This document shows positions 1-9,867 of a stretch of DNA of 64,000 nt, in pieces (position 1 is the first letter of the stretch; each line of letters begins with the position of its first letter). Source of the stretch: Abyssibius alkaniclasticus (GTDB lineage Bacteria > Pseudomonadota > Alphaproteobacteria > Rhodobacterales > Rhodobacteraceae). The notes beneath the pieces are model-generated. The model was given only the letters and a program-made list of their open reading frames with translations, did no database searches and was not told the origin of the DNA. Location: NCBI RefSeq assembly GCF_020447305.1, contig NZ_CP095732.1, forward strand, positions 806,001 through 870,000, written 5' to 3'. The position numbers and the translations under genes are program-made.

Positions 1-1
1 C

Positions 2-652
2 AGCGCCGATGCGCCCAATGCTTTTGCCACGGGGCGTAACCCCGATAACGCCACGGTTGCCGTGACAACCGGCCTGCTGGCCATTCTGGACCGCGACGAG
101 CTTGCCGGTGTGATCGCGCATGAGCTTGCGCATATCGAGCAGCGCGACACGCTGACCATGACCATTGCCGCCACGGTTGGCGGGGCAATCTCGATGCTGG
201 CGCAGTTTGCGCTGTTCTTTGGTGGCGGCCGCGACCGGGGGGCTTTCGGGATCATCGGTGTCATTCTGGGCGCAATTCTGGCCCCGATTGCCGCCATGCT
301 GATCCAGATGATGGTATCGCGCGGGCGCGAATATGTGGCTGACCGGCGCGGGGCGGAAATTTCGGGCGCACCGCTGGCGCTGGCCTCGGCCTTGCAAAAA
401 CTTTCCGCGCGCGCCGGGCGTATTGAAATGGAAACCGCCGAACGCGCGCCCGCATCTGCGCATCTGTTCATTGTGAACCCGCTGAGTGGCGCGCGCATGG
501 ATAACCTGTTCTCGACCCATCCGAACCCCGAAAACCGCATCGCGGCTTTGCGGGCGCTGGCCGAAACCATGCCGCGCCGGCAACCGCGTGAAACGGCGCG
601 GCGCGCCGGGTCCGTTCCCCTTGTGCGCCGTCGCAAGGGTCCTTGGGCATGA
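2..652 (+). CDS. htpX: Zinc metalloprotease HtpX, 3' part (5' end outside window)
   Basis: Membrane-bound M48-family protease that degrades misfolded inner-membrane proteins. The frame is open from the first bases of the window, so the start lies upstream. The zinc motif HELAH is at 119-133, and the third-ligand glutamate of the EYVADR element is at 329-331. Between them lie hydrophobic stretches typical of the HtpX transmembrane hairpin. The end of the frame carries the conserved [13 protein letters not shown] tail. Its stop overlaps the start of rsmB (ATGA at 649-652), so the two are probably translated together. A housekeeping gene; identification is firm although the N-terminus is missing. 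Confidence 0.93.
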   Translation, partial: SADAPNAFATGRNPDNATVAVTTGLLAILDRDELAGVIAHELAHIEQRDTLTMTIAATVGGAISMLAQFALFFGGGRDRGAFGIIGVILGAILAPIAAMLIQMMVSRGREYVADRRGAEISGAPLALASALQKLSARAGRIEMETAERAPASAHLFIVNPLSGARMDNLFSTHPNPENRIAALRALAETMPRRQPRETARRAGSVPLVRRRKGPWA

Positions 653-1947
653 GCGCAGACGCTCCCGGCCTGGCCGCGCGCCGCGCCGCCCTTGGCCTGC
701 TGCACGCCGTGCAGGTTGAAGGGCAGATGCTTGACGAGGTGGCCGCACCCTTTGCCCGGCTGGAACCATCCGAAAAGGCGCGCGCGCTAAGCCTTGCGCG
801 CGGGGTGTTGCGCGATGTCGGGCGGCTCGATGCGGTGCTGGCGCGCTATATGGAGCGCCGCCCCGAGCCGGCAACACTGGATATTCTGCGCCTCGCCGCC
901 TGGGAATGCCTGCGCGACGGGGTGGCCGCCCATGCGGTTGTCGATAGCGCCGTGCAACTTGCGCAAGGCGCGGGCCGCACACGCCGCACAGCAGGATTGG
1001 TGAATGCCGTCGCCCGCCGCGTTGCCGCCGATGGCCTGCCCGCCGATTGGCAGGAACTTCCGCTGCAAGACCTGCCCAAACCGCTTTCCGGCCCGCTGGC
1101 GCGCAGCTATGGCAAAGCGGCACTGGCCGAGATGATGCGCGTGCAGGCCGAACTGCCGCCGCTGGATATTTCGCTGAAAGAGCCTGCTCGGGCCGCCGAA
1201 TGGGCTGAAAAACTCGGCGCGGACATCCTGACCCCCACGACCTTGCGGCTGCGCGACTGGGGGCAGGTCAGCGCGCTGCCCGGCTTTGAAAGCGGCGATT
1301 GGTGGGTCCAGGATGTCGCCGCCGCCCAGCCCGTGCGGCTTGCAGGCGATGTTTCGGGGCTGCGTGTGCTTGACCTTTGCGCCGCACCGGGGGGCAAAAC
1401 CCTGCAACTGGCCGCCGCCGGGGCCGATGTCACCGCGCTTGACAATTCCGAACACCGTCTGCTGCGGCTGCGCGAAAACCTTGCCCGCACCGGGCTTTCC
1501 GCCAAAATCATCGCCGCCGATGCGCAAATATGGGCGCCACAAGTGCCGTTCGATCTGATCTTGCTCGATGCGCCCTGTTCGGCCAGCGGCACGATTCGCC
1601 GCCACCCCGACCTGCCCTTCATCAAAACGATGGAGGACATTCGCCCGTTGCTGGAGCTTCAGGCCGCGCTGCTCAACCGCGCGCTGGGCTGGCTTGCCCC
1701 GAACGGCCGGCTGATTTACTGCACCTGCTCGCTTTTGCCCGCCGAGGGCGAGGCGCAGATCACCAGGCTTCTGGCCAAACGGCGCAAGTTTCCACAGATC
1801 CGCCCCGCCCTGCCCGAAGGGCTGGAGCCCGGCTGGATGGATGCGGCGGGCAATTTGCGCCTGCGCCCGGACTATTGGGCGGCCAAGGGGGGGATGGACG
1901 GCTTCTTTGCTGCTGTGCTACAGGCCGGGTCAGCACCACAGCCCTAG
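649..1947 (+). CDS. rsmB: 16S rRNA (cytosine-C5)-methyltransferase RsmB
   Basis: SAM-dependent m5C967 methyltransferase of 16S rRNA. The first ~130 residues form a NusB-like RNA-binding domain. The C-terminal Rossmann domain shows the SAM loop [12 protein letters not shown], the DAPCSASG motif (Cys310) and the YCTCS motif (Cys358 and Cys360), matching the two-cysteine mechanism of RsmB/NSUN enzymes. I chose ATG 649, which overlaps the htpX stop as ATGA; an in-frame TTG at 643 is an alternative. Length of 432 residues is normal for the family. Confidence 0.92.
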   Translation: MSADAPGLAARRAALGLLHAVQVEGQMLDEVAAPFARLEPSEKARALSLARGVLRDVGRLDAVLARYMERRPEPATLDILRLAAWECLRDGVAAHAVVDSAVQLAQGAGRTRRTAGLVNAVARRVAADGLPADWQELPLQDLPKPLSGPLARSYGKAALAEMMRVQAELPPLDISLKEPARAAEWAEKLGADILTPTTLRLRDWGQVSALPGFESGDWWVQDVAAAQPVRLAGDVSGLRVLDLCAAPGGKTLQLAAAGADVTALDNSEHRLLRLRENLARTGLSAKIIAADAQIWAPQVPFDLILLDAPCSASGTIRRHPDLPFIKTMEDIRPLLELQAALLNRALGWLAPNGRLIYCTCSLLPAEGEAQITRLLAKRRKFPQIRPALPEGLEPGWMDAAGNLRLRPDYWAAKGGMDGFFAAVLQAGSAPQP

Positions 1948-2016
1948 CGGTGCAAACCACGAATTCCGGCACGTTCAAGACGTGCAGAACAACCAAAGCA
2001 AGGCCGCCGCACCCCT

Positions 2017-3744
2017 ATGGCGCACAAGCATGTTTCAACGGCATCCCCCAACCGCAATGGGCTGCGCAACAAACTGGCGGCGCGGCTGGCTGCTTTGGGG
2101 CGGGCGCCGCGCGTGTTCAGCTATCATCTGGAGCCGCGCAGCATAGGCTCCTACGCGGTGGGCAGGCAGTTGATGAGCGGGAATTTCCTGTTCGCCGGGC
2201 AGTTGGTGGAAGCGCCCGGCAGCTCGATCTGGGCGATCGACCCGCCTTCCGAAGATTTCGCCGCCGCCCTGCAAGGCTTTGGCTGGCTCGATGATCTGGC
2301 GGCGGTGGGCGATGCCCCGGCGCGCAAACTGGCACAGCGCTGGCTGTTTGAATGGATCGCCACGGCCGGCGCGGGCAAGGGCGAAGGCTGGCGCCCCGAT
2401 CTGGCCGGGCGGCGGCTTATCCGCTGGTGCAGCCATGCGCTGTTCATCCTCAAGGGCCTGTCGCCCGCGCAATCGCGCAGCATTTTCCGTGCGCTTGGCC
2501 GGCAGGTGCGCTATTTGCGCCGCCGCTGGCCCAGTGCCGCGCCGGGGCAGGAACGGTTCGAGGCGCTGACCGGCCTGCTTTATGCGGGCATTTCGCTGGA
2601 TGGCTGCGCGCCGCTGGTTGCGCCCATTTCAGCGACAATCGGGCGTGAATGCGAGCGGGTGATCGATGCGCATGGCGGGTTGCCCACCCGCAACCCCGAG
2701 GCTTTGATGGAAAGCTTTGTGCTGCTCACATGGGCGGCGCGCACGCTGGCCGAAGCGCGGCGCGTGGTTGACAAACGCCACCAGGCCGCCTTGCTGCGCA
2801 TGGCGCCCACCCTGCGCGGGTTGCGCCTTGGCGATGGCGCCTTGGCGCGGTTCCACGGCGGGCGACGGGGCGAGCCGGGGCGGCTTGACCAGGCCCTGGC
2901 CGATGCCAGTTTGCGCCCCGTGCCGCGCCAGGAAAACCTGATGGGGTTTGAACGCCTGTCCGCCGGGCGCCTGACAATTGTCATGGATTGCGCCCCACCC
3001 CCCAAGGGCGCGCTGGGGATCAACGCCCATGCCTCGACCCTTGGGTTTGAAATGTCCTCCGGGCGGCGGCCGATCCTGATGAATTGCGGTGCGGGCGGTC
3101 GGTTCGGGGCCGATTGGCGCCGCGCCTGCCGGGCAACGGCGGCGCATAATACCGTGGCGCTCGAACGCGTATCCTCCAGCACCATCGGTGCGGGCAATCA
3201 TGGCCAGCTTGTCGCGGGGCCGCAAAATGTGGATGTCACCCGCGCCCAGGACATGAGCGGCACCTGGCTGGCCGCCAGCCATGACGGATATGCGGCTTCC
3301 TTCGGGCTCAAGCATGAACGCCGGCTGTTTCTGTCCTTTGACGGGCGCAGCTTCAAGGGCGAAGATGCCTTGCGCGCCGATGACCCCGCCCAGCGCGCGC
3401 GCTTCACCGAATCGCTTGGCGATACACCCACGCTTGGCGTGGCCTTTGTGGCGCATTTCCATATTCACCCCGATGTGACGCCCTCGATCGACCTTGATGG
3501 TCAGGCGGTGTCGCTCACGCTCAAAAGCAACGAAGTCTGGGTGTTCCGCCAGGAAGGTGGGCTGCTGCGGCTCGAGGATTCGGTGTTTCTGGACCAGCGC
3601 CGCCTGAAGCCACGCATGACCAAGCAGATCGTCGTCATGGGGCGGGCGGTCAACTTTGCGGGCCGCATTTCGTGGAGTTTCATGCGCGCACAGGATGGTG
3701 GCCGCAATACACGCGATATTGCCCCAGAGGATGAAACCACCTAA
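2017..3744 (+). CDS. Heparinase II/III family protein
   Basis: A 575-residue protein with an N-terminal helical toroid-like part and a C-terminal beta-sandwich part (about residues 310-560) typical of heparinase II/III-like polysaccharide lyases. No signal peptide is obvious, unlike classical secreted lyases. Its place between rsmB and purH is, to my knowledge, common in Rhodobacteraceae, which is the main support for the name; the substrate cannot be told. The spacing to purH is 42 bp. The ATG at 2017 has only a distant purine-rich stretch before it, so the start could lie slightly elsewhere. Confidence 0.8.
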   Translation: MAHKHVSTASPNRNGLRNKLAARLAALGRAPRVFSYHLEPRSIGSYAVGRQLMSGNFLFAGQLVEAPGSSIWAIDPPSEDFAAALQGFGWLDDLAAVGDAPARKLAQRWLFEWIATAGAGKGEGWRPDLAGRRLIRWCSHALFILKGLSPAQSRSIFRALGRQVRYLRRRWPSAAPGQERFEALTGLLYAGISLDGCAPLVAPISATIGRECERVIDAHGGLPTRNPEALMESFVLLTWAARTLAEARRVVDKRHQAALLRMAPTLRGLRLGDGALARFHGGRRGEPGRLDQALADASLRPVPRQENLMGFERLSAGRLTIVMDCAPPPKGALGINAHASTLGFEMSSGRRPILMNCGAGGRFGADWRRACRATAAHNTVALERVSSSTIGAGNHGQLVAGPQNVDVTRAQDMSGTWLAASHDGYAASFGLKHERRLFLSFDGRSFKGEDALRADDPAQRARFTESLGDTPTLGVAFVAHFHIHPDVTPSIDLDGQAVSLTLKSNEVWVFRQEGGLLRLEDSVFLDQRRLKPRMTKQIVVMGRAVNFAGRISWSFMRAQDGGRNTRDIAPEDETT

Positions 3745-3786
3745 AGCGGGGCGCAACACAACACACCAAACCTGTCCGGAGATGTC

Positions 3787-5376
3787 ATGAGCCTTCCCGT
3801 CACGCCCATCAAGCGCGCCCTGATCTCGGTGTCAGACAAAACCGGACTGGTGGAATTTGCCACCGCACTTGCCGGGCAGGGCGTTGAAATCCTGTCGACC
3901 GGCGGCACGGCGGCGACGCTGCGCCAGGCCGGGCTTGCGGTGCGCGATGTGGCCGAGGTTACGCATTTTCCTGAAATGATGGACGGGCGCGTGAAAACCC
4001 TGCACCCTGCCGTGCATGGCGGGCTTTTGGCGCTGCGCGACAATGCCGAACACCGCGCCGCTATGTCTGCACATAATATTCCGGAAATTGATCTGCTGGT
4101 CGTCAACCTATACCCGTTCGAGGCCACGGTGGCGGCGGGTGCAAGCTATGACGACTGCATCGAGAATATCGATATTGGCGGGCCAGCGATGATCCGGGCT
4201 GCCGCCAAGAATCATGGCTTTGTCAGCGTTGTGGTCGATGTGGAGGATTACGCCGCACTGCTGAATGAGATGGGTGAACATGGCGGCACACGGCTGGCCT
4301 TTCGCCAGGGGCTTGCGCAAACCGCCTATGCGCGCACTGCCGCATATGATGCAGCGGTTTCCACCTGGATGGCGGGTGCAATTGGCGCTGAAAATCCGCG
4401 CTGCCGTGCCCAGGCCGGCACATTGGCCCAAAGTCTGCGCTATGGCGAAAACCCGCATCAGGCGGCGGCCTTCTATACCGATGGCACGGCGCGCCCCGGC
4501 GTGGCCAGCGCCAAACAGCATCAGGGCAAGGAACTGTCTTACAACAATATCAACGATACCGATGCCGCCTTCGAACTTGTGGCCGAATTTGCGCCTGAAG
4601 ACGGGCCGGCCTGTGCGATCATCAAACATGCCAACCCGTGCGGTGTGGCGCGCGCATCGAGCCTGTTGGAAGCCTACCGCGCCGCCTATCATTGCGACCA
4701 GACCTCGGCCTTTGGCGGGATCGTGGCGCTGAATGGCGCGCTTGATGGCGAGACGGCGGCGGCGATCTGCGAGATTTTCACCGAAGTCGTTATCGCCCCC
4801 AGTGTGAGCGAAGCGGCGCGTGAGGTTTTCGCCGCCAAGAAAAACCTGCGCCTGCTGACCACGGGCGGGCTGCCAAATATGCGCGCGGCGGCTCAGGTCT
4901 GGCGGCAGGTTTCGGGCGGCTATCTCGTGCAGGACCGCGACACTGGCCATATCAGCGCCGATGATCTGAAGGTCGTGAGCAAACGCGCGCCAAGCCCGGC
5001 TGAACTGGCCGATCTGCTGTTTGCATGGCGTGTGGCCAAGCATGTCAAATCCAACGCCATCGTCTATGCCAAAGACGGTGCGACCGTGGGCATTGGCGCG
5101 GGGCAGATGAGCCGGGTGGATTCTACCCGCATTGCCGCGCGCAAGGCCGAAGACATGGCGCAGAACCTTGGCCTGAAACAAAGCCCGACCATTGGTTCGG
5201 TTGTGGCATCCGATGCGTTCTTTCCCTTTGCCGATGGGCTGATCACGGCCGCCGAGGCGGGTGCGACCGCCATTATCCAGCCCGGCGGGTCGATGCGGGA
5301 TGACGAGGTGATTGCCGCCGCCGATGCCGCTGGCCTGGCGATGGTCTTCACCGGTATGCGCCATTTCAGGCACTGA
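3787..5376 (+). CDS. purH: Bifunctional AICAR formyltransferase / IMP cyclohydrolase PurH
   Basis: Catalyses the last two steps of de novo purine synthesis (AICAR to FAICAR to IMP) in the cytosol. The N-terminal MGS-like cyclohydrolase domain has [13 protein letters not shown] and [14 protein letters not shown]. The C-terminal transformylase domain carries the Lys-His pair in [10 protein letters not shown] and the [10 protein letters not shown] element. The length of 529 residues is standard. The ATG at 3787 has a GGAG ribosome-binding site just upstream. The downstream MFS gene begins 1 bp after the stop. Confidence 0.97.
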   Translation: MSLPVTPIKRALISVSDKTGLVEFATALAGQGVEILSTGGTAATLRQAGLAVRDVAEVTHFPEMMDGRVKTLHPAVHGGLLALRDNAEHRAAMSAHNIPEIDLLVVNLYPFEATVAAGASYDDCIENIDIGGPAMIRAAAKNHGFVSVVVDVEDYAALLNEMGEHGGTRLAFRQGLAQTAYARTAAYDAAVSTWMAGAIGAENPRCRAQAGTLAQSLRYGENPHQAAAFYTDGTARPGVASAKQHQGKELSYNNINDTDAAFELVAEFAPEDGPACAIIKHANPCGVARASSLLEAYRAAYHCDQTSAFGGIVALNGALDGETAAAICEIFTEVVIAPSVSEAAREVFAAKKNLRLLTTGGLPNMRAAAQVWRQVSGGYLVQDRDTGHISADDLKVVSKRAPSPAELADLLFAWRVAKHVKSNAIVYAKDGATVGIGAGQMSRVDSTRIAARKAEDMAQNLGLKQSPTIGSVVASDAFFPFADGLITAAEAGATAIIQPGGSMRDDEVIAAADAAGLAMVFTGMRHFRH

Positions 5377-5377
5377 C

Positions 5378-6502
5378 ATGCGCAGCCCCCGCCTAGCTGT
5401 TTCTGCCGCCTTCTTTTTGTCCGGCGCGCTGGTCGGGGTCTGGGCATCGCGCATTCCGGCGGTGGCAGGCGCGCTCGACCTTTCAAAAACCACGCTTGGC
5501 CTGCTGCTGCTCTGCATCGCGGCGGGGGCGATCATCTCCTTCCCGCTGGCTGGCTGGGGGTCGGACAAATTCGGCGCGGCGCGGCTGACGCGTATTCTTG
5601 CGGCGTTTTACTGTGCAACGCTTCTTGTGGTGGCGATTGCGCCCAATGTCTGGGTGCTGGCCGTGGCCTTGCTGTTCTTTGGCGCGGGCCACGGCGCGCT
5701 GGATGTGGCGATGAACACCTGGGCGGCGGCGGTCGAACGCAAGATGGGCAAGGCGATCATGTCGTCTTTTCATGCGATTTTCAGCCTTGGTGCCGGGGTG
5801 GGCGCGGCGGCGGGCTATGGGGCCGTGGCCTTTGATCTTTCGGTGCCGGTGCATTTCCTGCTGGCGGTCATTTTGCTGGGCGGGCCGGTTGGCTGGCTCG
5901 TAATGGTGCCCTGGCAAGACCTGCCGCCGGGCGCCCAGAAGAAAGCCCCGCTTTTTGCCCTGCCCAAAGGGCCGCTGGTGGCGGTGGGCATCATGGCGCT
6001 TTGTGCCTCGATGGGCGAAGGCGCGATGACCGATTGGAGCGCGATTTTCCTGATCGCCGTGGGCGGTGTGACCGAGGCCAAGGCCGCGCTTGGCTATGCG
6101 GTGTTTTCCGCCGCGATGGTGGCCATGCGGCTGATGGGCGATAGGCTTGTCGGCCGGTTCGGCATGGTGGGCGTGGCGCGTGCATCGGGCGCCGTGGCCT
6201 TTATCGGCACGCTTGTGGCGGTGTTCGTGCCCGGCTTCATTCCCACGCTTGTCGGTTTTGCGCTGATGGGGCTTGGCTATGCCACAATCTTTCCGCTCGC
6301 CTTTTCGCGCGCTGCAAACGATCCGCATATCGGCCCCGGCGCGGGCATTGCCAGCGTGGCCACGCTTGGCTATGGCGGCATTCTGCTTGGACCGCCGATC
6401 ATCGGCTTCATTGCCGATGCCACCAGCCTGTCGACCGCCTTTCTGGTGCTGAGCGTGCTGGCCCTGGCCATTGTGCTGCTGGGCGGCGCGCTTCGGCGCT
6501 AG
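5378..6502 (+). CDS. MFS transporter
   Basis: A 374-residue, strongly hydrophobic protein with about 12 membrane helices, in the pattern of YbjJ/FucP-like major facilitator proteins. The [15 protein letters not shown] segment of the first helix and [14 protein letters not shown] are typical of this subgroup. The substrate is unknown. ATG 5378 follows the purH stop by 1 bp, so translation is likely coupled. The stop shares a CTAG palindrome (6499-6502) with the stop of the convergent Trm112-like gene. Confidence 0.85.
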   Translation: MRSPRLAVSAAFFLSGALVGVWASRIPAVAGALDLSKTTLGLLLLCIAAGAIISFPLAGWGSDKFGAARLTRILAAFYCATLLVVAIAPNVWVLAVALLFFGAGHGALDVAMNTWAAAVERKMGKAIMSSFHAIFSLGAGVGAAAGYGAVAFDLSVPVHFLLAVILLGGPVGWLVMVPWQDLPPGAQKKAPLFALPKGPLVAVGIMALCASMGEGAMTDWSAIFLIAVGGVTEAKAALGYAVFSAAMVAMRLMGDRLVGRFGMVGVARASGAVAFIGTLVAVFVPGFIPTLVGFALMGLGYATIFPLAFSRAANDPHIGPGAGIASVATLGYGGILLGPPIIGFIADATSLSTAFLVLSVLALAIVLLGGALRR

Positions 6503-6693
6503 TCTTCAATCCGCCGCGCCTCGTCCACCAGCATGACCGGGATGCCGCTGCGAATGGGAAAGGCCAGATGCGTTGTCGGGCTGACAAGCTCGTTCGTGTC
6601 CGGCTCGTAAATCAGCGTGGCGCGGGTAATCGGGCAGACAAGCGCCTCCAGCAGGCGCGCATCGATGCGGGTGTCCTGGGTTTCGTCGCTCAT
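6499..6693 (-). CDS. Trm112 family protein (small zinc-ribbon-like)
   Basis: A 64-residue protein of the Trm112/YcaR family. It shows LLEALVCPITRATLIY and the LAFPIRSGIPVMLVDEARRI core. Only one cysteine of the usual zinc ribbon is present, as in many proteobacterial members. Eukaryotic and archaeal Trm112 activate methyltransferases; the bacterial role is less clear. It overlaps the upstream Lon-N gene by 4 bp (ATGA at 6690-6693), so it is probably co-translated. Confidence 0.85.
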   Translation of the reverse strand: MSDETQDTRIDARLLEALVCPITRATLIYEPDTNELVSPTTHLAFPIRSGIPVMLVDEARRIED

Positions 6694-7358
6694 TGCAGCG
6701 GGCTTTCATCATCAGGGCCGCGCACTGCAAATTCCAGCAGGGTTTGCAGGGTTTCGCGGCGGTTTGTCAGGCTTGGGGCTTCCAGCAGCGCCTGCTTTTC
6801 ATCGGTTGAGAACGGGCACAGCACCGAAAGCGCGTTGATCAGCAACGGGGCCGGTGCGGCTTTCAGCGATTCCCAGTCGGGCGCATAGCCCGTGGCCTTG
6901 AAATAGCGCGCAAGCTGGTCCAGAAACTCGGCACGGTCAAAGGCGATATCGGTTGCTTCGGCGTCGAGGTCTTCGGCAAAACTGTCCCAACTGACCTTGT
7001 GGCGCAGATAGGGGCTGAAACTGTCGATCGCCGCGCCAAGCCGAAAGCGCGACACACCGCCAAGCGTGATCCGGTAGCGGCCATCATCGGTTTCCATAAA
7101 GGCCACGATCCGCCCCGCACAGCCAATGCGCTGCAAACGGCCCTTGGCGTCAATCCCTTCAGGGGCGGCCATCGGCTGGATCATCCCGATCAGCCGATGG
7201 TCGGTTTTCAGCACATCATCGACCATTGCCAGATAGCGCGGCTCGAAAATATTCAGCGGCAGGCGGGCATGTGGCAAGAGCAGCGCGCCGGGCAGCGGAA
7301 ACAGCGCAAGCGTTTCGGGCAGCGGCCCCAACGTATGCGCGCGCGCCATGCTAGGCAA
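6690..7358 (-). CDS. LON peptidase substrate-binding domain protein
   Basis: A 222-residue protein that consists only of the Lon N-terminal (substrate-binding) domain. LFPLPGALLLPHARLPLNIF followed by EPRYLAMV is the family signature. No AAA+ or protease domain follows, as in other stand-alone Lon-N proteins of alphaproteobacteria. It may recognise proteins or peptides, but no activity can be deduced. It overlaps the thioredoxin gene before it by 8 bp and the Trm112-like gene after it by 4 bp. An internal ATG at 7349 is another possible start. Confidence 0.86.
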   Translation of the reverse strand: MPSMARAHTLGPLPETLALFPLPGALLLPHARLPLNIFEPRYLAMVDDVLKTDHRLIGMIQPMAAPEGIDAKGRLQRIGCAGRIVAFMETDDGRYRITLGGVSRFRLGAAIDSFSPYLRHKVSWDSFAEDLDAEATDIAFDRAEFLDQLARYFKATGYAPDWESLKAAPAPLLINALSVLCPFSTDEKQALLEAPSLTNRRETLQTLLEFAVRGPDDESPLQ

Positions 7359-8253
7359 AGGCCAGCGATGACAGGCGACGACGGCCCTTCAGCGCCAGCG
7401 GGTCTTTTGGCCCGAGCGAGTCGAACACCTTGATGAGCTGGGTCTTGGCGGCGGCCTCGTTCCAGTCCCGGTCGCGGCGGTAAAGTTCGAGCAACTGCTC
7501 GATTGCGGCTTCGGTCTGACGGTTGGCAAGCATGGCTTCGGCCAGTTCAAACCGGGCCTGATGGTCGCTTGCATCGGCATCGACCCGTGCCTGAAGCTCG
7601 CCAAGATCGCCCGCGCCAGCGGCAGCTTCTGCAAGGTCGATCTGCGCCCTAACCGCCAGAATGGCGGCATCATTGGCCTTCTGCATCGGGGCTTTGTCGA
7701 GAATGCCCCTGGCATCGTCCAGCAAGCCCTGGGCGACATAGCAGCGCGCAAGCCCGGCAATCGCGGCGACATTGCCCTCATCCTCGCCCAGAATGGCGGC
7801 GTAGGTTTGCACGGCATCGTCAATTTCGCCCGCCTCAAGCATTTGCGCGGCCGCCTCCAGCGCCTCGTCGAGCCCGTCATCGGCGCCGGCGGGAGACTGG
7901 GCCACAACGCGGGCGATGAAAGCGTCGATCTGGGCCGGGGTTTGCGCGCCGGTAAACCCGTCGACCGGCTGGCCGTTCACAAAGGCATAGACGGTGGGAA
8001 TGGACTGGATGCGCAACTGCCCGGCAATGCCCTGGTTCTGGTCCACATCGATCTTGACCATCTTGACCTTGCCGCGCGCCTTGGTCACCGCGGCTTCCAG
8101 CGCCGGGCCAAGCGTTTTGCACGGGCCGCACCAGGGGGCCCAGAAATCGACAATCACCGGCACGGTTTTCGAGGTTTCGACCACGTCGGCCATGAAGTTC
8201 GCCTCGTTGCCGTCTTTGATCAGATCGGCGGGCACATTTGCAGTAAGGTCCAT
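7351..8253 (-). CDS. Thioredoxin family protein with TPR tail (CnoX/YbbN type)
   Basis: A 300-residue protein. The N-terminal thioredoxin domain has WCGPC at residues 41-45. The remaining two thirds is alanine-rich helical TPR-like sequence, as in CnoX/YbbN (holdase co-chaperones for GroEL/DnaK). Unlike E. coli CnoX it keeps both active-site cysteines. I chose ATG 8253 because a GGAG site lies 6-8 bases before it; the in-frame ATGs at 8298 and 8280 lack such a site and would add residues not expected in the family. First gene of the thioredoxin / Lon-N / Trm112-like operon. Confidence 0.88.
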   Translation of the reverse strand: MDLTANVPADLIKDGNEANFMADVVETSKTVPVIVDFWAPWCGPCKTLGPALEAAVTKARGKVKMVKIDVDQNQGIAGQLRIQSIPTVYAFVNGQPVDGFTGAQTPAQIDAFIARVVAQSPAGADDGLDEALEAAAQMLEAGEIDDAVQTYAAILGEDEGNVAAIAGLARCYVAQGLLDDARGILDKAPMQKANDAAILAVRAQIDLAEAAAGAGDLGELQARVDADASDHQARFELAEAMLANRQTEAAIEQLLELYRRDRDWNEAAAKTQLIKVFDSLGPKDPLALKGRRRLSSLAFA

Positions 8254-8334
8254 TTCGGCTCCGTAATTTTGCGGGCGCATCTGCCGCCCATTATGCACAG
8301 TTTGAAAGGTAAGTGCGCCTTCATGTTGCGCGGG

Positions 8335-8967
8335 TCAAGGGTTGAGCCCGGCAAATAATGCGTTATGGCGCGCCACAAACGCATCGCGCGCGGCGCGCGG
8401 CGCCAAGGGGGCCAGGCGGATCTGGGCCGTTGCCGCATCGGGTTTGCCGAACAGGCGGTTGGCTTCGGGTGCATCGAAGCCGGCAATCTGGGTGGCCTCC
8501 AGCCACGCCGAAAGCCTGTCGGCCTTCTTGATCTGGGTTTTGATGCGCGGCGGAATAACCCGCCCCAGGCCAAAGCGCAGCAGCACGGCCTCCATTAGCC
8601 GGTCATCCAGCGCACCATAGCCCGGCCCGACGGCAGATTTGACGGGCGATATCATATCGCCGATCACATATTCCGGCGCATCGTGCAAAAGCGCCATCAG
8701 CCGCGCGGCGGTGGTCGCACGCGGGTTCAGCTTGGCAAACAGCCGTTCCACCAGCAGCGAATGTTCGGCCACCGAATAGGGGTATTCGCCATGTGTCTGC
8801 CCGTTCCAGCGCGCCACAAAGGCAAGCCCGTGGGCGATATCCTCGATCTCGATATCCAGCGGCGAGGGGTCGAGCAGATCAAGCCGACGGCCCGAAAGCA
8901 TACGCTGCCAGGCACGTGGCGGGGCGGATTTGGCAGGGCTGCGCGGTTTAGTGATAGGACAACTCAC
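8335..8967 (-). CDS. HD-domain hydrolase (YfbR-like)
   Basis: A 210-residue HD-superfamily protein. Visible metal-ligand motifs are the H in SVAEHSLLVERL, the HD pair in ALLHDAPEYVIGD, and the later D of GALDDRLMEAV. The arrangement resembles YfbR-type 5'-deoxynucleotidases. It starts with GTG at 8967 and its first 20 bases overlap the end of the sulfotransferase-like gene, so the two are likely coupled. The precise nucleotide substrate is not shown by the sequence. Confidence 0.8.
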   Translation of the reverse strand: MSCPITKPRSPAKSAPPRAWQRMLSGRRLDLLDPSPLDIEIEDIAHGLAFVARWNGQTHGEYPYSVAEHSLLVERLFAKLNPRATTAARLMALLHDAPEYVIGDMISPVKSAVGPGYGALDDRLMEAVLLRFGLGRVIPPRIKTQIKKADRLSAWLEATQIAGFDAPEANRLFGKPDAATAQIRLAPLAPRAARDAFVARHNALFAGLNP

Positions 8968-9715
8968 TCATCAGGTTTGCATCGAGTTCGGCCAGAACAT
9001 GCGCCTTGTCCGCATCGGTGTAACCCGCCCAGGGGTCCATCGCAATGCGCGCCTTGTAGGTATGATAGTCGGTCTTGTCCGGCATGAAGCTGCGGGCATT
9101 GGCGATGGGCACAAACAGCTCCGTGCGCGCACGGCGCGCCAGGGGCAGGGCTGCAAGCGTGGGCTCGAAGGCTTCAACCAGCGTTTCATAGCGGATCAGG
9201 CGCACATTTTCACGCGCCCGGTTTGCACGGTGAAACAGCCGGTTCTTCTGCACCCAAAGCGCCACAGGGCTGGGCAGCAAGGCAATGTCCAGGTCATCGC
9301 GCAAGCGCGTTTGCCAGGGCTGGCGGATGAAGTCTGAAAAGGCTTTTGCAGCGGGGCCAACCATGTGAAACGGGGCGCGGTGCATTGCGCGCAGCCATGT
9401 GGCCGGGTGGCGGGTGATGCACAGGAACAACACGCCGCGCGTTTGCGAAAACCGATCGAGCGCATCTATGTGCAAGGCGGCGTGTTTCCAGCCACCGTTG
9501 AGCATGGCCTGTTCCAGATGCAGGGCGTCGAGCAGCTTTTCGGTAAGCAGCGCGCGCGCCTTGGGCGTGGGTTCGGCCTGAACCTGCAGGCTTTGCGCCC
9601 GGCTCAGCCTGCCGGATTCCAGATGCACATGCGCGGTAAAGTTCTGATACACGGCTGATTGCAGGAAATTGGTGCCGCTATTGCGCTCGCCCATGATCTT
9701 GACCGATTCATACAT
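8948..9715 (-). CDS. Sulfotransferase-like P-loop protein
   Basis: About 255 residues. The start [14 protein letters not shown] resembles the PAPS 5'-phosphosulfate loop of sulfotransferases, and [16 protein letters not shown] fits the 3'-phosphate-binding segment (arginine, then Ser/Thr helix). The acceptor is unknown; polysaccharide or protein are the usual ones. I prefer ATG 9715, immediately before the P-loop strand; an in-frame ATG at 9766 would add 17 basic residues and lacks a ribosome-binding site. Its stop lies inside the HD gene. Confidence 0.65.
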   Translation of the reverse strand: MYESVKIMGERNSGTNFLQSAVYQNFTAHVHLESGRLSRAQSLQVQAEPTPKARALLTEKLLDALHLEQAMLNGGWKHAALHIDALDRFSQTRGVLFLCITRHPATWLRAMHRAPFHMVGPAAKAFSDFIRQPWQTRLRDDLDIALLPSPVALWVQKNRLFHRANRARENVRLIRYETLVEAFEPTLAALPLARRARTELFVPIANARSFMPDKTDYHTYKARIAMDPWAGYTDADKAHVLAELDANLMSELSYH

Positions 9716-9809
9716 ACGCGCCCAACCCGATTCATGCCGCCGTTTGGCTGACCTGCCCTGCGTCATTCAATATCGCGCCGCGGGGGCTGCGGCAAGATCA
9801 CCCCAAGCC

Positions 9810-9838
9810 TTGCCGTAGGGCTGCGCACAGGTTACATC
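9810..9838 (+). promoter_or_regulatory. Candidate sigma-70 promoter of ahcY
   Basis: TTGCCG (9810-9815), a 17-bp spacer, then TACATC (9833-9838), 29 bp before the ahcY ATG. Inferred from spacing and consensus only. Confidence 0.4.
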
Positions 9839-9867
9839 TTCGCGCGAAACAGAATAGGGAACCACCC

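Noticed and set aside
9767-9867. SAH riboswitch before ahcY
   Set aside because: The 100-bp gap shows no match to the conserved core I remember, and room is short; an ordinary promoter explains it.
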